DNA from: an uncultured Prevotella sp.
GTDB taxonomy: Bacteria; Bacteroidota; Bacteroidia; Bacteroidales; Bacteroidaceae
DNA: 7,170 nt
Assembly: GCA_937916075.1 (NCBI GenBank)
Contig: CALGHW010000272.1
Location: 1-7,170, forward strand
Direction: 5' to 3'
Under the pieces are notes generated by a model. It worked only from the letters and a program-made list of their open reading frames with translations. It was not told where the DNA came from and ran no database searches. The position numbers were made by a program, and so were the translations under genes. Within the stretch, counting starts at the first letter, position 1. Each line of letters starts with the position of its first letter. Positions 6,072 to 7,170 of the stretch are shown one piece after another.

Positions 6072-7170
6072 ATGAACATATCTGTGGCCAATCCTATATA
6101 CGACTCTGTGTTCAAATTCCTCATGGAGGATGAACGCATAGCCAAGACAGTGCTCTCAGCATTGCTGAAAAAGGAAATCGTGAGCGTGGAAATGCGCCGT
6201 CACGAACACCCCAACATCACACGCGACAACATATCAATGTTTCGCATTGACTTTGCTGCGAGCATACGCGAAGGCGATGGGTCGGTGAGGCTCATACTGA
6301 TAGAACTGCAAAAGACGTGGCTCGGCACGGAGACACTGCGCTTCCGCCGCTATCTCGCAGCCCAGTATAATGCCGAGGAGAATATGCAAAAGGAAGGTGA
6401 TAACAAGGGATTCGCCATACCAATGGTTGCCGTCTACCTGCTGGGACACCGTGTGGGAGACATCGACAAACCTGTGGTGTATGTGGGTCACAAGACGCTC
6501 GACTATGACGGCAAGGAAGTGCCAAACGGTGACAAAGATCCCTTTATCAACAGTCTTATCCACGACAGCATCATTGTACAGATACCACTACTCCACGGCA
6601 AGATAAACAATCATCTTGACAAGGTACTCAGCGTGTTTGACCAAACAAAGATTGTGGGCGACAACCAACAGATAATAAGCCTTAATGAGGATGAGTATGA
6701 TGGCGATCCCGAAATGATGCGCATCCTACACCGTCTCGGACTTGCCACAATGAGTGCGGCTGTAAGGCAGGAGATGAACGACGAGGACGAATTCTACTCG
6801 GTTCTTGAAGACCGTGACACACAGTTGATGAAATTGAACAAGATTTTGTCGGAAAGAAGCGCACAATTACATGAAAAGACCGCACAACTCTCTGAGAAAG
6901 ACGCACAACTCTCTGAAAAGACCGCACAACTCTCTGAAAAGACTGCACAACTCTCTGAAAAGACTGCGCAACTCTCTGAAAAGACCGCACAACTCTCTGA
7001 AAAGACCGCACAACTCTCTGAAAAGACCGCACAACTCTCTGAGAAAGACGCACAACTCTCTGAAAAGACCGCACAACTCTCTGAAAAGACTGCACAACTC
7101 TCTGAAAAGACTGCGCAACTCTCTGAAAAGACCGCACAACTCTCTGAAAAGACCGCACAACTCTCTGAAA
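6072..7170 (+). CDS. Rpn-family PD-(D/E)XK nuclease with C-terminal heptad repeats, 3'-truncated
   Basis: The gene is open to the right edge, giving 366 residues with no stop. Residues about 5-130 form a PD-(D/E)XK nuclease domain of the recombination-promoting nuclease (Rpn)/transposase-like family. NPIYDSVFK (7-15) is the typical opening. RIDF provides D60 and IELQKTW provides E78, Q80 and K81, which fit the D...ExQ/K metal-binding core. Residues about 131-245 are the usual mixed, charged middle part. From E261 the protein becomes a heptad array: one degenerate unit (ERSAQLH), then fourteen copies of EKTAQLS or EKDAQLS with leucine every seventh residue, predicting a long amphipathic, probably coiled-coil helix. 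Known Rpn proteins are DNA endonucleases, and some E. coli members act as anti-phage toxins checked by a product of their own 3' end. The start is fixed by the promoter ending at 6053. Isoleucine is encoded by ATA in 12 of 23 cases before the array, against 2 of 17 in the SDR gene, which suggests horizontal acquisition. The fold assignment is strong, while defence function is inferred. Confidence 0.88.
   Translation, partial: MNISVANPIYDSVFKFLMEDERIAKTVLSALLKKEIVSVEMRRHEHPNITRDNISMFRIDFAASIREGDGSVRLILIELQKTWLGTETLRFRRYLAAQYNAEENMQKEGDNKGFAIPMVAVYLLGHRVGDIDKPVVYVGHKTLDYDGKEVPNGDKDPFINSLIHDSIIVQIPLLHGKINNHLDKVLSVFDQTKIVGDNQQIISLNEDEYDGDPEMMRILHRLGLATMSAAVRQEMNDEDEFYSVLEDRDTQLMKLNKILSERSAQLHEKTAQLSEKDAQLSEKTAQLSEKTAQLSEKTAQLSEKTAQLSEKTAQLSEKTAQLSEKDAQLSEKTAQLSEKTAQLSEKTAQLSEKTAQLSEKTAQLSE
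6873..7166 (+). repeat. Perfect 147-base higher-order duplication inside the 21-base array
   Basis: Units 1-7 (6873-7019) and units 8-14 (7020-7166) are identical base for base. The variant order in each block is ACC/GCA, Asp unit, ACC/GCA, ACT/GCA, ACT/GCG, ACC/GCA, ACC/GCA. The array therefore grew last by duplication of a seven-unit block and not only by single-unit slippage. The four bases after 7166 fit the start of another unit, so a third block cannot be excluded. Confidence 0.95.
6873..7170 (+). repeat. In-frame 21-base tandem repeat array (14 full units, continues past the edge)
   Basis: Fourteen contiguous 21-base units run from 6873 to 7166, and a fifteenth begins at 7167. A decayed unit precedes them at 6852-6872. 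Every unit encodes seven residues, EKTAQLS, except units 2 (6894-6914) and 9 (7041-7061), which read EKDAQLS. The only other differences are silent or near-silent: ACC or ACT for Thr and GCA or GCG for Ala. Because the unit is a multiple of three, gain or loss of copies changes helix length without a frameshift. The near-identity at the DNA level, including third codon positions, points to recent expansion rather than conserved protein selection alone. Confidence 0.97.

Noticed and set aside
6682..7160. Two minus-strand open frames of 158 and 97 codons made of repeating Arg/Val/Phe/Gln or Leu/Phe/Arg/Glu residues
   Set aside because: They are antisense reflections of the 21-base repeat, which has no stops in those frames. 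They lack a promoter, and the plus strand carries a recognisable nuclease family in frame with the array.
6873..7170. A CRISPR array
   Set aside because: The 21-base units abut directly with no unique spacers, are not palindromic, and keep an open reading frame, so this is a protein-coding tandem repeat.

Overview
The window looks like a piece of chromosome from a Bacteroidales bacterium, plausibly Prevotellaceae, although the genus is not certain. The evidence is fourfold. The promoters match the Bacteroidetes pattern of a -7 box TAnnTTTG with a TTG or TTTG about 19 bases upstream. Clear Shine-Dalgarno sites are absent. The first gene is a nucleoside kinase of the long form typical of this phylum. 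The last gene is an Rpn-type nuclease of a kind common in these genomes. The four left-hand genes are GC-rich by eye, while the last gene is visibly richer in A/T-ending codons.

Layout: (1) Positions 1-1335, plus strand: the 3' three-quarters or so of a uridine-kinase-like nucleoside kinase whose beginning lies outside the window. (2) Positions 1336-1496: the gap between two convergent genes, holding a strong nested inverted repeat that probably terminates transcription from both sides. (3) Positions 1497-3719, minus strand: a complete ribonuclease R gene (rnr). (4) Positions 3720-3891: a divergent promoter region, with a -33/-7 promoter for rnr on the minus strand and a TAnnTTTG box for the next operon on the plus strand. 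(5) Positions 3892-5891, plus strand: a two-gene operon of an extended short-chain dehydrogenase/reductase and a polytopic PAP2/inositolphosphotransferase-like membrane protein, translationally overlapping and closed by a textbook terminator at 5921-5961. (6) Positions 6023-7170: a consensus promoter and an Rpn-family PD-(D/E)XK nuclease gene that runs off the right edge.

The kinase (nucleotide salvage) and RNase R (RNA turnover) are housekeeping genes. The reductase and PAP2 pair probably acts in one envelope-lipid pathway. Sphingolipid synthesis is an attractive but unproven reading.

The most interesting part is the right end. The Rpn-like gene carries at least fourteen in-frame 21-base repeats encoding the heptad EKTAQLS (or EKDAQLS). 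These are organised as two perfectly identical 147-base blocks of seven units. This matches the theme of Rpn proteins, described in E. coli as anti-phage toxin-antitoxin genes-within-genes, whose variable-length C-terminal helix forms part of an internally translated inhibitor. Whether that arrangement applies here is inference. The gene is open-ended at the window edge, so the total repeat number and the C-terminus are unknown.
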